Of a stretch of DNA of 15,225 bases, positions 6,771 through 14,909 are shown in pieces. Within the stretch, counting starts at the first letter, position 1. The number at the start of each line of letters is the position of its first letter. The position numbers were made by a program, and so were the translations under genes. The notes under the pieces were generated by a model. The model saw only the letters and a program-made list of their open reading frames with translations, was not told the origin of the DNA and did no database searches. The DNA lies in assembly GCA_019057775.1 (NCBI GenBank), contig JAHLWT010000040.1, positions 1-15,225 of the forward strand, given 5' to 3'. The stretch comes from Promethearchaeota archaeon (GTDB lineage Archaea; Asgardarchaeota; Lokiarchaeia; Sigynarchaeales; SOKP01).

Positions 6771-7900
6771 TTACCCAGCAAATTTAATTTCTTATAAACA
6801 TTGATCAGTCCATCCATCATACAATCCATCGAAAATTTCTCTTTCCATGTTTTATATCCTGCATTTCGCATTAATTCCCATACATTTGCTGGTGTGGTGT
6901 AAACTTTTTCTAGTATATTTGCCAATGCTTTTGGATCGTGAGGCGAATGTAGAAAACCATTGATACCATCTTCAATAAGTTCAGTAGTTCCACCTACAGG
7001 GGTTGCAAGTACTAATTTACGCAAAGACATTCCTTCCATAATACTGGTTGGAATTCCCTCAAATAATGAAGGTAGCATTACAACTGGAATATTTTTTATT
7101 ATTTCATAAGTCCTATCTTTATTTTGATAACCGTAAAAATGCACAAGATGTTTCACACCGTGTGCCTGTGCTGTAGCTTGGACTTTTGCCATATAACCAT
7201 CACGATCTCCCCCTATAAGATGAAGATTTATTGTTATACCTTTCGAATATAAAAGTCTTAGGGCCTCAATTGCCAAATTTTGCTGTTTTCTCTCTTGCAA
7301 ATCGCCAATTATAGCAACTGATTTATCTAAAAAAGTATTGTTACAAAAAAAATCAGGTTTTCCCATTGCTGGGATGCCATTATAGACAACTTGTATTTTC
7401 TTACAATAAATGCCACTTTTCTTAATTAATTCATCCTTAACAACATTGCTTATTGGAACATAACAATCTACGTATTTTGAATTAAATCGATCCAGTATAT
7501 GGTAAGAATGTTTTCTCCATTTAGGAATACTTGAACCTTCAATGTGCGTATGAACTCTAAAAATATGTTTCAATTCTGGATGTTTTTTTCTTACCTTGCC
7601 ACTTATAAGGCTTTCTCTGAACATATGGCTTTGCAATAGAGAAATATGTTCTTTTAATACTATCTTTTCCAAGTCATCAGTACCATTTTTAACGCCCCCT
7701 TTGCCGCGAATTGTTACCTCATATACCTTAAAATTTGAATATTTAAATGCTTGTGCTAATTTTGATTTTTTATCTGAAGTAGTTAAAATCGGATTAAAAA
7801 GTTTTCTGCGATATAACTCCGTGGCTATAGATATTATTTTCCCCTCTATACCACCGATATTTCCTTTCTGAATTTCCCTAACAAAGAGCATATTTCTCAT
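6767..7900 (-). CDS. Family 4 GT-B glycosyltransferase
   Basis: This retaining glycosyltransferase (377 residues) is predicted to act on the cytoplasmic side of the membrane. The N-terminal domain has the GGIEGKIISIATEL segment at 16-29, corresponding to the usual GG-(x)-E/R-hydrophobic acceptor-domain loop. PISNVVKDEL (149-158) and VVYNGIP (171-177) precede the linker. The C-terminal donor domain starts at about 192 and has SLFEGIPTSIMEGM at 278-291, which fits the EX7E motif (E281, E289), followed by LATPVGGTTELIEDGINGFL at 298-317. These are classic GT4 features. The ATG at 7900 has AAGGG about six bases upstream. The gene follows the polymerase gene by 32 bases and is coupled by ATGA to the next glycosyltransferase gene. 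The linkage formed cannot be predicted. Confidence 0.92.
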   Translation of the reverse strand: MRNMLFVREIQKGNIGGIEGKIISIATELYRRKLFNPILTTSDKKSKLAQAFKYSNFKVYEVTIRGKGGVKNGTDDLEKIVLKEHISLLQSHMFRESLISGKVRKKHPELKHIFRVHTHIEGSSIPKWRKHSYHILDRFNSKYVDCYVPISNVVKDELIKKSGIYCKKIQVVYNGIPAMGKPDFFCNNTFLDKSVAIIGDLQERKQQNLAIEALRLLYSKGITINLHLIGGDRDGYMAKVQATAQAHGVKHLVHFYGYQNKDRTYEIIKNIPVVMLPSLFEGIPTSIMEGMSLRKLVLATPVGGTTELIEDGINGFLHSPHDPKALANILEKVYTTPANVWELMRNAGYKTWKEKFSMDCMMDGLINVYKKLNLLGK

Positions 7901-7932
7901 ATCATCCCTTCCGAATCACTATATTAGTCAGT

Positions 7933-9276
7933 CTAAAAGGTTTTAGGCAATGGGGCCTTCGGCATAATTAGCAAATTATTTTGTTTAGACTTTACTTTCC
8001 GTGAACCATAAGCCGCAATAATGCCCAAGAATATCCAAAAGTCTCTTGACCCGCTATAACTTCCAAATAGCAACATAATCAGCCAGGCAGAAAAAAAACC
8101 AAGAATAACAGAATCATTAAAAGTTATTTTCATTTGCCAACGATGATAGTGAAAAATTCTTTTCCATAATTGCCAAAGCCCTGCTGTAAATAAAAGAAAA
8201 CCTAAAAAACCAAACTCAACAATTGTATGAAGATATCTATTATGAGGAATCCAATTGCTTCTTGTAGTATAAGATAATTTCGTTGCTTCAGTGGTTCTGT
8301 GAAACCCTACCCCCGTTAAAATATACCCGGGCATTTCCCTAATATAATCTTCCCATATACCAAATCTTACATTAGCATTTCCAATACCTTCTTCCCCTAT
8401 TTTTTCTATGAAACTAGCACGTACATCTAGGATTTGCCAAACATGTTGTGGAAGGAAAAATCCTATAAGCGTGATAATGAAGACAATGCTCGTAGCAATT
8501 TTAATTTTCATCTTAACATTGGGTATGTATAGTAACAAAACAAATAATCCAACAACCAATCCTAAGATTGAATTGCGTGAAGCACTTGACAGTAGTCCAA
8601 ACATGCCAGTGCCTAGAAAAATAACAGCAAAAATCTTGATCAATTTTCCTGAATGGCGTCTTACTAAAATAAATAAAGATAAAAATATACACATTAATGC
8701 ACTTGCTCCAAAAGAATTGGGGTTTAGGAAACCCGCGGACAAACGTAGAGCAGAAACACTTCCAGATACAACTCTATATCCACCCAATAACATTACCGTC
8801 ACAAATCCTGTACCATAAGCTAAAGCAAAAGCGATAAGCATCTTTTCAGTTCTTAATAACGATGCAATGGCATAGGCATACAAGGCAAACAGAAGAAAAC
8901 GGGCAACAGCCATTCCATTGCCCTGATGAAAATTCACAAAACCACCTTGAAGCTGAAACTCTTGTGTGACTCCGAATGTGAATTCTGATGGTAATAAAAA
9001 AGCATACGTGACAATTGTATGTAAAATAAAAAATAACATAAAATAATTAAAAATAGGGGGGAAAGCGCGTATTTTGTTACGGACAAATAAAGCCCAATGG
9101 AAAATGAGTAAAACGGCCAGACCAGGAAAAATTTTGGAAAGATCAAGACTAGATACTTGCTGTAAGCCCGCACCCCAAGTCGCGAAGAAGGCAGATAGAA
9201 CCATCAATATGGACGATATAGTCCGTTTTAAACCTGACGTCGGGGCAGATAAGAGTTTTGCAAAGAGATCTGACAT
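7933..9276 (-). CDS. O-antigen polymerase/ligase-family membrane protein (Wzy-like)
   Basis: This is a multi-pass inner-membrane protein (447 residues, about ten or more hydrophobic segments) of the O-antigen ligase/polymerase superfamily. The Wzy_C-type core is visible as LLSSASRNSILGLVVGLFVLLL (228-249), with the usual small/Ser-x-R motif (R233) before a helix. A large periplasmic loop at about 278-350 contains GVGFH (322-326) and PHNRYLHTIVEFGFLG (344-359), the family's (P)HN-x-(Y)L-x-x-x-x-E-x-G signature. In a cluster with a flippase and chain-length regulator it most likely polymerises the repeat units on the periplasmic side; an attachment ligase is the alternative. The frame is open to a TTG at 9345 inside the upstream gene. 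The ATG at 9276, eight bases after the ATP-grasp stop, is preferred, although no clear ribosome-binding site precedes it. Confidence 0.9.
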   Translation of the reverse strand: MSDLFAKLLSAPTSGLKRTISSILMVLSAFFATWGAGLQQVSSLDLSKIFPGLAVLLIFHWALFVRNKIRAFPPIFNYFMLFFILHTIVTYAFLLPSEFTFGVTQEFQLQGGFVNFHQGNGMAVARFLLFALYAYAIASLLRTEKMLIAFALAYGTGFVTVMLLGGYRVVSGSVSALRLSAGFLNPNSFGASALMCIFLSLFILVRRHSGKLIKIFAVIFLGTGMFGLLSSASRNSILGLVVGLFVLLLYIPNVKMKIKIATSIVFIITLIGFFLPQHVWQILDVRASFIEKIGEEGIGNANVRFGIWEDYIREMPGYILTGVGFHRTTEATKLSYTTRSNWIPHNRYLHTIVEFGFLGFLLFTAGLWQLWKRIFHYHRWQMKITFNDSVILGFFSAWLIMLLFGSYSGSRDFWIFLGIIAAYGSRKVKSKQNNLLIMPKAPLPKTF

Positions 9277-9284
9277 TAGGATAT

Positions 9285-10316
9285 TTAAAACGCTAAATTG
9301 GGTTGTTTTAAATAGGGCAAGCTTAGGGCATCCACTAACTGACAATACTGAGGCCAGAAATGACCGTCATGCCAGTTGAGATTAGAATCCCAATAACCAG
9401 GACAATTGTATATAGCAGTATCAAGATAGGTATAACTTATTTCGCTAAACTGCGGCTCATCATCAGGGTTAAATAAAAAATCATAAGCCATAGTTTGAAA
9501 GTGCATTTTTTTCGAAACCGAAAAGGCAATTTCAATGCATCTCTTATCCACTTTTTCTACATCATAGTCTATTTTCCCGCTTCCGGATGCACGAAAATCA
9601 TCTTCTCTATTAAACCTTCTAAAAACAAATGCTCTATCGCCAATTGTTGTTACTCTCGTATCGTATTTATTATCAGGTAAAAATTTCTGAAACAAAATGT
9701 AATTCTTTTGTAATTGCCAATTTTCTAAAATGTCTTCACCTTTTATTTTTCTTAATAGATTTCCACCTAAATGCCTGATTTCCCTTTTAATATCAATTTT
9801 ATTTCTATCAATAGCCCGCGGGATTAACCCCTTTCCAAACATCTTATTCACAAATTTTACTGCTTGTCTTCTGTTTTTTACTAAAATAACATTTTTAGCT
9901 CCAGCTCCACCTTTGAGCTTAAAAACCAACGGAAAATCAGCCGTTCTCAACCATTCTAAAGCCGCTTTTTTTTCCCAGAATATATAACTGTCCACCATGG
10001 AAAATCCATGCTGTTTCAATAAATAATACTCTTTAATTTTATCATCGTAATGCCAGCATGTTTTCCAATCCGGGAAACATTTTATCGCCATTTCTTCTTC
10101 AATAACTGGCAGAATAGTATGTGCCAACTGCCGGTCGCTATCATAATGAGCCCATCTAAAGATGAACAGATCTAAAGTTCTAATTCTTTCCCAGAAACCA
10201 GACTGACTGGCCTCGAGTCTGATATGGTCAACACCATTAAAATCAAGGATTTCTTCATATCTTTCTAAAAACCTACAAAATTTCCCATAAGGATCTTTGT
10301 GTATTCCTACTAACAT
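9285..10316 (-). CDS. ATP-grasp domain protein, probable carboxylate-amine ligase acting on the glycan or a precursor
   Basis: This 343-residue soluble protein is predicted to use ATP to activate a carboxylate as acyl phosphate and couple it to an amine or similar group. The ATP-grasp fold is indicated by FPLVFKLKGGAGAKNVILVK at 128-147 (K133 and the flexible glycine loop), a later block with KYDTRVTTIGDRAFVFRR at 217-234, in which D219 and R221 fit the usual D-x-R, and the metal-site region MAYDFLF (276-282) plus SEIS (291-294). Most ATP-grasp enzymes have E-x-N in the last motif; here it is E292-I-S294, so the Asn ligand is replaced by Ser. The ATG at 10316 is supported by GAGGGG nine bases upstream; an in-frame TTG at 10325 is too close to that site. 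The gene sits between DUF362 and polymerase genes. The substrate is unknown; amino-acid attachment to a uronic acid is only one possibility. Confidence 0.8.
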   Translation of the reverse strand: MLVGIHKDPYGKFCRFLERYEEILDFNGVDHIRLEASQSGFWERIRTLDLFIFRWAHYDSDRQLAHTILPVIEEEMAIKCFPDWKTCWHYDDKIKEYYLLKQHGFSMVDSYIFWEKKAALEWLRTADFPLVFKLKGGAGAKNVILVKNRRQAVKFVNKMFGKGLIPRAIDRNKIDIKREIRHLGGNLLRKIKGEDILENWQLQKNYILFQKFLPDNKYDTRVTTIGDRAFVFRRFNREDDFRASGSGKIDYDVEKVDKRCIEIAFSVSKKMHFQTMAYDFLFNPDDEPQFSEISYTYLDTAIYNCPGYWDSNLNWHDGHFWPQYCQLVDALSLPYLKQPNLAF

Positions 10317-10325
10317 AAATTCCAA

Positions 10326-10331
10326 CCCCTC
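10326..10331 (-). promoter_or_regulatory. Ribosome-binding site of the ATP-grasp gene
   Basis: GAGGGG on the minus strand is nine bases from the ATG at 10316. It immediately precedes the alternative TTG at 10325, so the ATG is favoured. Confidence 0.65.
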
Positions 10332-10340
10332 ACTTGTTTT

Positions 10341-11822
10341 TTATGGGATATTGTTGAGTAATATTTCCCAACCTGAAGCTGGCTTGAAACCATTTTCAAG
10401 CACGATATCTCCTATTGATCTCCTATGCCACTTCTCGACATTTGAGTTTATTATTAACTGGTCAGGATCAATTTTCCCTAATTCTTTAGGACATTGGTTT
10501 AATAATGGAATAAGACGATAATTAAATTTCATTATAGCTGATAGGGCCATATCTATAGCGAACGGATTAAATCCCAATATCAATACACCTGCATGTTTTG
10601 GCTCTGGTTCAAGGGGACCCTGCCCTTCACCAGCAACAATACCATCCATGATTGTAAATATAATTCTTTGTGGATTGTTTGTGATAGTACCAGTTTTATC
10701 CGCATAATAAACAATGCGGTTAATATCTACAATAGTTTTCCAAATCGTATCATTTCCATACCACATACCTTTGAATATCTTTTTCTTTTGATGGATAAAT
10801 GTTAGAAAAAACTTTCTTAATGCATATAGTGGAAGACTTGCAATATATTTATTAGAATAAGCCATTTTTGCAATAACATCAGAAATATCTTCTACTATTT
10901 TCTTTAAGATATGATTTTTGGGATATTCATCGCCATTATCATGTAAACTTCCCTTGCTAAAATGCGGTAAATTTTCTTTAATTGAATTTACCCCTATAAA
11001 ATTTTTCATTGCACCTGTTATTCCAGCGAATCTATGTGTTTTAGCCTTTGGTAGATTGATTATTATATCCGCTTCCAACAAACGATCCGGCACAAGATAA
11101 CAATGTCTACCGTTCTTATGATACTTTTCCATTAACCACCCAGGATAATCTGCGACCCTAAATTTCCTATGATCCACATCTTTAAACATACTCTGATTGC
11201 CTAAATCAATAGATTGGGAACCGATATTTTTCTGTGTTCTAACTTTAGTTATGTATCCCATATTATTTACAACCGCAATTGTTTTTCTAAAATCAAACAA
11301 TTCAAATTCTATTTCCTTAAAGTAACTTCTATAAAATTTGATTAATGCTCGAGTACCGTTGATTTCTATTACCCTAGAAAAATCTGCGCCCTGGATTGGG
11401 GCATCGCCAATCGTAATCCGACCATGACCTCTTAATGCGATTATAACGTAGTCACATACCGACCGGATAACAGATCCATGGGTAATGAGGCAGTCCATGG
11501 GATACCCAAGGGCATGATAATGTTTCACCATATTTGGCTTAATTAATACATGATCATAAGGCTTAATGAAATCCCCAAACGGATTCCAATTAGAAATACC
11601 AAAAGCATTTTTATCAAACCCCATATTTTTTATACACTTCCTAATTGCAGAATATACATCATTATCTTCATTTGAAAGAGTTGTTTCACTAAATGGATAT
11701 TCAGGATAATAGAATTTTGGACTAAAAGGCGGTAGATGGGGATACTTGATACTTGTATCATAATGAATATAGACTTCTTTTAATAGGTCTTTTACAAGCA
11801 GATTACTTTTTTTATTTCTAAT
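10341..11822 (-). CDS. DUF362 domain protein, start extended to a proposed ATT codon
   Basis: The DUF362 family is common in polysaccharide clusters and its function there is not established. Signatures (numbered from the proposed start) are IKPNMVK at 94-100, GDAPIQGADFSRV at 139-151, KAKTHRFAGITGAMKNFIG at 259-277 and DGIVAGEGQGP at 393-403. No ferredoxin cysteines are seen. The first ATG in frame is at 11624, but the frame stays open to the stop of the upstream gene, and those 66 codons encode family-like sequence: KYPHLPPFSP at 26-35, YYPEYPF at 38-44 and VYSAIRKCI at 56-64, leading straight into the conserved WNPFGDFIKP. The extension has no ATG, GTG or TTG. An ATT at 11822, ten bases after an AGGGA, is the best placed start and gives 493 residues; a CTG at 11801 lacks a ribosome-binding site. 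Starting at the ATG would remove conserved sequence. A lost start codon is the alternative. Confidence 0.82.
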   Translation of the reverse strand: MRNKKSNLLVKDLLKEVYIHYDTSIKYPHLPPFSPKFYYPEYPFSETTLSNEDNDVYSAIRKCIKNMGFDKNAFGISNWNPFGDFIKPYDHVLIKPNMVKHYHALGYPMDCLITHGSVIRSVCDYVIIALRGHGRITIGDAPIQGADFSRVIEINGTRALIKFYRSYFKEIEFELFDFRKTIAVVNNMGYITKVRTQKNIGSQSIDLGNQSMFKDVDHRKFRVADYPGWLMEKYHKNGRHCYLVPDRLLEADIIINLPKAKTHRFAGITGAMKNFIGVNSIKENLPHFSKGSLHDNGDEYPKNHILKKIVEDISDVIAKMAYSNKYIASLPLYALRKFFLTFIHQKKKIFKGMWYGNDTIWKTIVDINRIVYYADKTGTITNNPQRIIFTIMDGIVAGEGQGPLEPEPKHAGVLILGFNPFAIDMALSAIMKFNYRLIPLLNQCPKELGKIDPDQLIINSNVEKWHRRSIGDIVLENGFKPASGWEILLNNIP

Positions 11823-11828
11823 TTTTTG

Positions 11829-13271
11829 TTAATCCCTAACCAAAATCAATAAGGGACGGCTACTGCTATAACCGTCACGGATTTCTGTCCTGCTAGCTAC
11901 TCGACATCTCCACTTATTCAAAATAGGTATCATTATTTTTTCTAGATTCTTTAATTCCTCACCTTCATGTCCTTCAAATACAATAGCTTTAAAGGCAATA
12001 TTGTCAAGTTGTTCTAAAAATCCTATGTGCTTCCAAGCAGCAAGATACAAAACTATGCAACCTTCTAAATGTTCGTAAAGGTTTGGAGAAACATCTTTAC
12101 AAAAATCATATTTGGACTCTAATAAACTATCTTTGAATTCCATACGAGTGCTTCCCAATGCTTTATGAAGCTTTCTTGTTTGAGAAATTACATCAGGCAA
12201 ATCCCAGCCCAATGCCCACAAAGCTCCTTCATTTAACGCGTAAAGAAGCATAATCCCAGAATTACAACAGAAGTCTAAAACTAAACGCCCTTCCACGGAC
12301 AAACCGCTTCGGTGCAATAGATCACTAATTAACATCCAACGTTTCTGAGAATCCCTTTTTCCAATTTTACTTACACCAGGAATGTCTTGATATAAATATT
12401 TTTCCCCACCCGTAAAAAGCTTACCTTGACCAAAATGAAAGACGTTGGTCCCATCATTGATAATTTGATCTATAATCTTTTCAGGTGCTGTAAAAATAAT
12501 CTGTTGTGCATCAATGTAGTAAAGCCTGCCGTCTTTTCGAGACTTAATGAGATTTCCTCCACAATCTGGAGATTTAAAATCTATATGATTCAATTTTTCA
12601 GGTGGAACAAGAGTGATTATCTTTGATTCAATGTACGATTGCATCCTTTTTATAAAAAATTGATAATCTTTAATTGTGGGGATAACACCATCTATATGCT
12701 CAACAACAAAACATTTAAGTATAGAATTGCTACTTTTGTCTATAATATTTGTAAGGTCATAAACCTTCGGTCCCAAACCAAATAGATTTAACAAGTTAGC
12801 ACTTTCAAGATAGTCGTAAGTTGAACCAGTAATTCGGGCAAAAATATGTGACTCACCTCTTTTTTCATTCAGATAAAACCTTTTGCGGGAAATATTGTGA
12901 AGAATTTTAAATCCTGCGCCTTTGGGATAAAATTTATACATTTCACGAAAGCAGTTGCTTAGAGCATCTTGTGGTGGAATATAAATAGATTGACCACCTT
13001 CTTTGTATCTTATTCCTCGATCCTTCAAGAAAGAAATAACTTTCTTGTAATCTTGGTGAAAATTAAAATTAACTTTCCACGAAAGAACACGAGGATAAAT
13101 CCGCTTCTTCCTATTTAAATATCGTCGATATAAAATAGAAGGATAAGCATGAAAAACTACATGTAAAATCATCCTCATTTCACCATAAAGATAAGTCAAA
13201 ATTCGAATCTTCTTTAACGGTAATAAATGATTATATATACTTGTACCGACATAATACCGAAGAGATTTCAT
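11829..13271 (-). CDS. Two-domain protein: kinase-like N-terminal half and methyltransferase-like C-terminal half
   Basis: This 480-residue protein has no signal peptide. Residues about 1-70 are basic and partly hydrophobic and could lie on the membrane. Residues about 130-260 resemble a small protein-kinase-like fold (APH/ABC1/WaaP type): an E156 in a helix after an N-lobe strand, LGPKVYDL (166-173), VVEHIDG (189-195) like a hinge, HIDFKSPDCGGNL (229-241) as an HxD...N catalytic loop, and YYIDAQQ (251-257) as the DFG-like metal site. The expected N-lobe lysine is not obvious; R146 stands near its place. Residues about 315-480 look like a class I methyltransferase, with LVLDFCCNSGI (330-340) as motif I and an acidic D357 after the next strand. 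WbdD, the O9a antigen chain terminator, joins the same two activities in the opposite order. A strong AGGAG precedes the ATG. The gene lies between the flippase and DUF362 genes. The domain calls are by motif only. Confidence 0.6.
   Translation of the reverse strand: MKSLRYYVGTSIYNHLLPLKKIRILTYLYGEMRMILHVVFHAYPSILYRRYLNRKKRIYPRVLSWKVNFNFHQDYKKVISFLKDRGIRYKEGGQSIYIPPQDALSNCFREMYKFYPKGAGFKILHNISRKRFYLNEKRGESHIFARITGSTYDYLESANLLNLFGLGPKVYDLTNIIDKSSNSILKCFVVEHIDGVIPTIKDYQFFIKRMQSYIESKIITLVPPEKLNHIDFKSPDCGGNLIKSRKDGRLYYIDAQQIIFTAPEKIIDQIINDGTNVFHFGQGKLFTGGEKYLYQDIPGVSKIGKRDSQKRWMLISDLLHRSGLSVEGRLVLDFCCNSGIMLLYALNEGALWALGWDLPDVISQTRKLHKALGSTRMEFKDSLLESKYDFCKDVSPNLYEHLEGCIVLYLAAWKHIGFLEQLDNIAFKAIVFEGHEGEELKNLEKIMIPILNKWRCRVASRTEIRDGYSSSRPLLILVRD
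11833..11837 (-). promoter_or_regulatory. Candidate ribosome-binding site for the ATT start of the DUF362 gene
   Basis: AGGGA lies within the last codons of the upstream gene, ten bases before the ATT at 11822. It is the only purine-rich site near the start of the extended DUF362 frame. Confidence 0.4.
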
Positions 13272-13337
13272 CCTATTCTCCTAAGAATAACTTGATGTGC
13301 TTTTCACAAACGCCATATGCCCTGTAGGAGATAATCC

Positions 13338-14819
13338 TTACCGATTTAAAAGCTTTATAAGCCATAAGGGTAAACGACTTTCTCCATGTACAACTATAAA
13401 ATCTACAACCTCACTTGTAATGTTCCTCGGCAAACATATTAGGCAAGCTAAACATAATCCAGCAAAGAGAACAATCAATATACATAGGCTGGCAATGTTG
13501 CCAAAATCAAGGTTTCGCATAAAACCTACGATGATATTACCGAAAAATATAACCAATAATCCGACAATAGCACCATAGCGTTGCGCGTGAAAAAACTGTA
13601 TCCATGTTGCTCCCACAATTTTTAAACTTAGTTGCGCCATCATTAAATACATTAGAAGTGTTGCAAATGAAACAGCTACACAAACACCAATTATGCCCCA
13701 TGAGCATCCGATCAACGAACCAATAAAAACAACTATTGCAAATATAGCATGACGAAAAAATTGTTGATAAACCTTAGCTTTAGCTCTCGCTAAGGCATCT
13801 CCTAAGGTATAAATAGCACTAAAAAAACCAGCCATAGATAAAATCCGCAATGGAATAATCGATCCCGACCAACGCACACCAAAAAGTCCTACAATAATTT
13901 CAGGAGACGCGACAGATATTGTTGCCATTACTGGAATAATAATAAAAGAAGCCAATGTAACAGCAAGTAAATATCCTCTTTGTAGGCGTTGACGATCATC
14001 CTGTATTTTTGAGTATACAGGAAAAAGAACACTCGTGAGTATAGAGCTAATATTGGCTGAAGGAAGAGTAATTAGTTGATAAGCACGTGTATAAAGGCCT
14101 AGTGCCCCTGCTGATAATTTATTTCCTATTACAAAATAATCAGTATTGAGTGCACAATAGTTCGAAATTCTTGCTAAACTTATACCAATCCCAAAATTCA
14201 AAAGTTGTTTAGCTTCCATTTTACGTAAACCAGGTATCACACTATGATGAGAAAAACAGTTCAATAATACGCTCTGTATCAGACATTGAATAAGCGATCC
14301 AAATACTAAACTCCACACCCCATAGCCCAACAATGCAAAAGGTATTGAGAATCCAGCATAACCAACTCCAAAAGATAATATATCAACCAGGAAAAGCTTA
14401 TAAAAATTCAGATTCCTTAGCAAAAGTGCTCGTGAAACCATTCCAAAACCACTGATAATTGGGAAAAGAGCAAGCACTCTAAAAATCTTCGCAATTAGTT
14501 CATTTGCAAGTATAAATGATAACATATATATTAGAAAAGAAAGAAAAAAACCCATTAGAATCGAAAGAAAAAATCCAACTCGAATATGATATTCATTAAT
14601 TTCCTTTCTTTGAATAAGGGCAGGTATTATTCCTATATCCGAAAAGATTGAAAAAAATCCAACGAATACCATTGCATATGCCACCACTCCAAAGTCCTCA
14701 GGGGATAGCAAACGTGCCAAAATTATACCAACTACGAACTGTAATGATATTTTTATAGCAACCGAAGAAAATCGCCATTGAGCACCACGCAAAGATTGTT
14801 CTGTCAAGTTATTTTTCAT
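13338..14819 (-). CDS. Wzx-type flippase (polysaccharide transport family, MOP superfamily)
   Basis: This integral membrane protein (493 residues, about twelve to fourteen hydrophobic helices) is predicted to flip the undecaprenyl-linked repeat unit across the inner membrane. The N-terminus shows the family signature: a short amphipathic lead with RGAQWRFSS (11-19), then IILARLLSPEDFGVVAYA (32-49) and SDIGIIPALIQ (59-69). The middle region includes NTDYFVIGNKLSAGALGLYTRAYQL, another family landmark, in which an Asp follows a loop between helices. Overall it resembles the WzxC/TuaB branch (Polysacc_synt_3). The ATG at 14819 is chosen over a TTG three codons upstream; neither has a clear ribosome-binding site. 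The gene follows the chain-length regulator by 90 bases and precedes the kinase/methyltransferase gene by 66, with no evident terminator in either gap. Confidence 0.93.
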   Translation of the reverse strand: MKNNLTEQSLRGAQWRFSSVAIKISLQFVVGIILARLLSPEDFGVVAYAMVFVGFFSIFSDIGIIPALIQRKEINEYHIRVGFFLSILMGFFLSFLIYMLSFILANELIAKIFRVLALFPIISGFGMVSRALLLRNLNFYKLFLVDILSFGVGYAGFSIPFALLGYGVWSLVFGSLIQCLIQSVLLNCFSHHSVIPGLRKMEAKQLLNFGIGISLARISNYCALNTDYFVIGNKLSAGALGLYTRAYQLITLPSANISSILTSVLFPVYSKIQDDRQRLQRGYLLAVTLASFIIIPVMATISVASPEIIVGLFGVRWSGSIIPLRILSMAGFFSAIYTLGDALARAKAKVYQQFFRHAIFAIVVFIGSLIGCSWGIIGVCVAVSFATLLMYLMMAQLSLKIVGATWIQFFHAQRYGAIVGLLVIFFGNIIVGFMRNLDFGNIASLCILIVLFAGLCLACLICLPRNITSEVVDFIVVHGESRLPLWLIKLLNR

Positions 14820-14909
14820 AATTATCAAATTTAAGCAATCTAATTGGGGTGGGACATTGTTTTTAATTTATTCATAAACTTTTTTTATTATTGAAATAAC
14901 GAAAATGCT

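Noticed and set aside
8408..8818. Open plus-strand frame of 136 codons opposite the polymerase gene
   Set aside because: It is antisense to a clear membrane-protein gene, has no family features, and its Lys/Asn/Pro-rich sequence is what the reverse of hydrophobic codons gives.
8934..9173. Minus-strand frame of 79 codons inside the polymerase gene in another frame
   Set aside because: Its hydrophobic appearance arises from the overlapping membrane-protein gene; no independent start signal was seen.
13297..13578. Plus-strand open frame of 93 codons opposite the flippase 3' end
   Set aside because: It lies almost wholly inside the flippase gene, lacks a convincing ribosome-binding site, and resembles no known small protein.
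14820..14909. AT-rich gap between the chain-length regulator and the flippase as a terminator or promoter
   Set aside because: The only dyads are pure A/T with no stable stem, and no convincing -35/-10 pair was found.
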